Assembly (NCBI GenBank): GCA_017400415.1
Contig: JAFPTE010000117.1
Span: 1-6,371, forward strand
Length of the DNA stretch: 6,371 nt
Direction of reading: 5' to 3'
From: Oscillospiraceae bacterium
Lineage (GTDB): Bacteria; Bacillota; Clostridia; Oscillospirales; Oscillospiraceae
The notes beneath the pieces are model-generated. The model did not search any database. It was not told where the DNA came from and saw nothing but the letters and a program-made list of their open reading frames with translations. Shown here one piece after another: positions 6,174 to 6,371 of the stretch. How positions within the stretch are numbered: position 1 is the first letter of the stretch; every line of letters starts with the position of its first letter. The translations under genes and the position numbers were made by a program.

Positions 6174-6371
6174 ATGAAAATGACCGGCGCACAGATCGTC
6201 ATAGAGACCCTGATAGAGCAGGGCGTCACCGATGTTTTCGGTTACCCCGGCGGCCAGGTGCTCAACCTCTACGACGCTCTTTATGAAAACTCCGACAGAA
6301 TACACCATATCCTCACCGCCCATGAGCAGGGCGCTGCCCATGCGGCTGACGGCTACTCAAGGGCCACCGGC
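6174..6371 (+). CDS. ilvB: Acetolactate synthase large subunit, N-terminal fragment cut by window edge
   Basis: Thiamine-diphosphate enzyme that makes acetolactate or acetohydroxybutyrate from pyruvate/2-ketobutyrate, the first common step of valine, leucine and isoleucine synthesis. Only 66 codons of roughly 550-600 are present, but the frame is open to the right edge and the N-terminus is diagnostic: MTGAQIVIETLIEQGVTDVFGYPGG (3-27), then LYDAL (32-36) and AHEQGAAHAADGYSRATG (49-66). Glu51 in AHEQ is the conserved residue that activates the cofactor. ATG 6174 has AAGGAG (6162-6167) six bases upstream. It lies 16 bases after leuA with no terminator between, so it should share the leucine T-box control. 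Other ThDP enzymes such as sulfoacetaldehyde acetyltransferase share parts of this motif, so ilvB rests partly on the leuA context. A small subunit gene (ilvN/ilvH) may follow outside the window. Confidence 0.93.
   Translation, partial: MKMTGAQIVIETLIEQGVTDVFGYPGGQVLNLYDALYENSDRIHHILTAHEQGAAHAADGYSRATG

Noticed and set aside
4307..6229. A 640-residue open frame on the minus strand opposite leuA
   Set aside because: It lies wholly antisense to a clear leuA and the T-box leader, has no recognisable domain, and its composition (rich in G, V, L, D, H) is what an antisense frame of GC-rich codons gives. It is a shadow.

Overview
The window looks like a chromosomal segment of a fairly GC-rich Clostridia-type Firmicute, perhaps an Oscillospiraceae-like gut anaerobe. 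The basis is a T-box riboswitch, AGGAG-type ribosome binding sites, a Gram-positive-style lipoprotein signal peptide, GC-rich codon third positions, and an AT-rich control region with recognisable -35/-10 promoters. Placement below phylum is inference only.

Layout. Two operons diverge from a 482-base control region (4008-4489). Leftward on the minus strand runs a peptide/nickel-family ABC importer: a lipoprotein solute-binding protein (2532-4007), two permeases (1585-2535 and 788-1588) and an OppD/DppD-type ATPase (1-810) that leaves the window at its left edge. These genes are tightly packed; the binding protein/first permease and first permease/second permease junctions are 4-base GTGA overlaps. 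A second ATPase probably lies beyond base 1. Rightward on the plus strand run leuA (2-isopropylmalate synthase, 4490-6157) and, 16 bases later, the first 66 codons of ilvB (acetolactate synthase large subunit, 6174 to the right edge).

Control region. A minus-strand promoter (TTGAAT-17-TATAAT) sits about 46 bases upstream of the binding-protein start codon. A plus-strand promoter (TTGACT-17-TAATAT) starts a leader of about 300 bases. The leader contains a T-box riboswitch with a probable leucine specifier codon (CTC), the T-box core around TGGTACCGCG, and an intrinsic terminator with an 11-bp stem. The terminator's 5' arm overlaps the sequence needed for the antiterminator. Uncharged tRNA-Leu is therefore expected to switch on leuA and ilvB.

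How the parts fit. The right operon makes branched-chain amino acids from pyruvate (IlvB step) and commits 2-ketoisovalerate to leucine (LeuA step). The left operon probably imports peptides, another source of amino acids. The shared intergenic region suggests, without proving, coordinated nutritional control. I see known families and a well-formed known riboswitch here, and no sign of an undescribed system, mobile element, CRISPR array, tRNA or rRNA.
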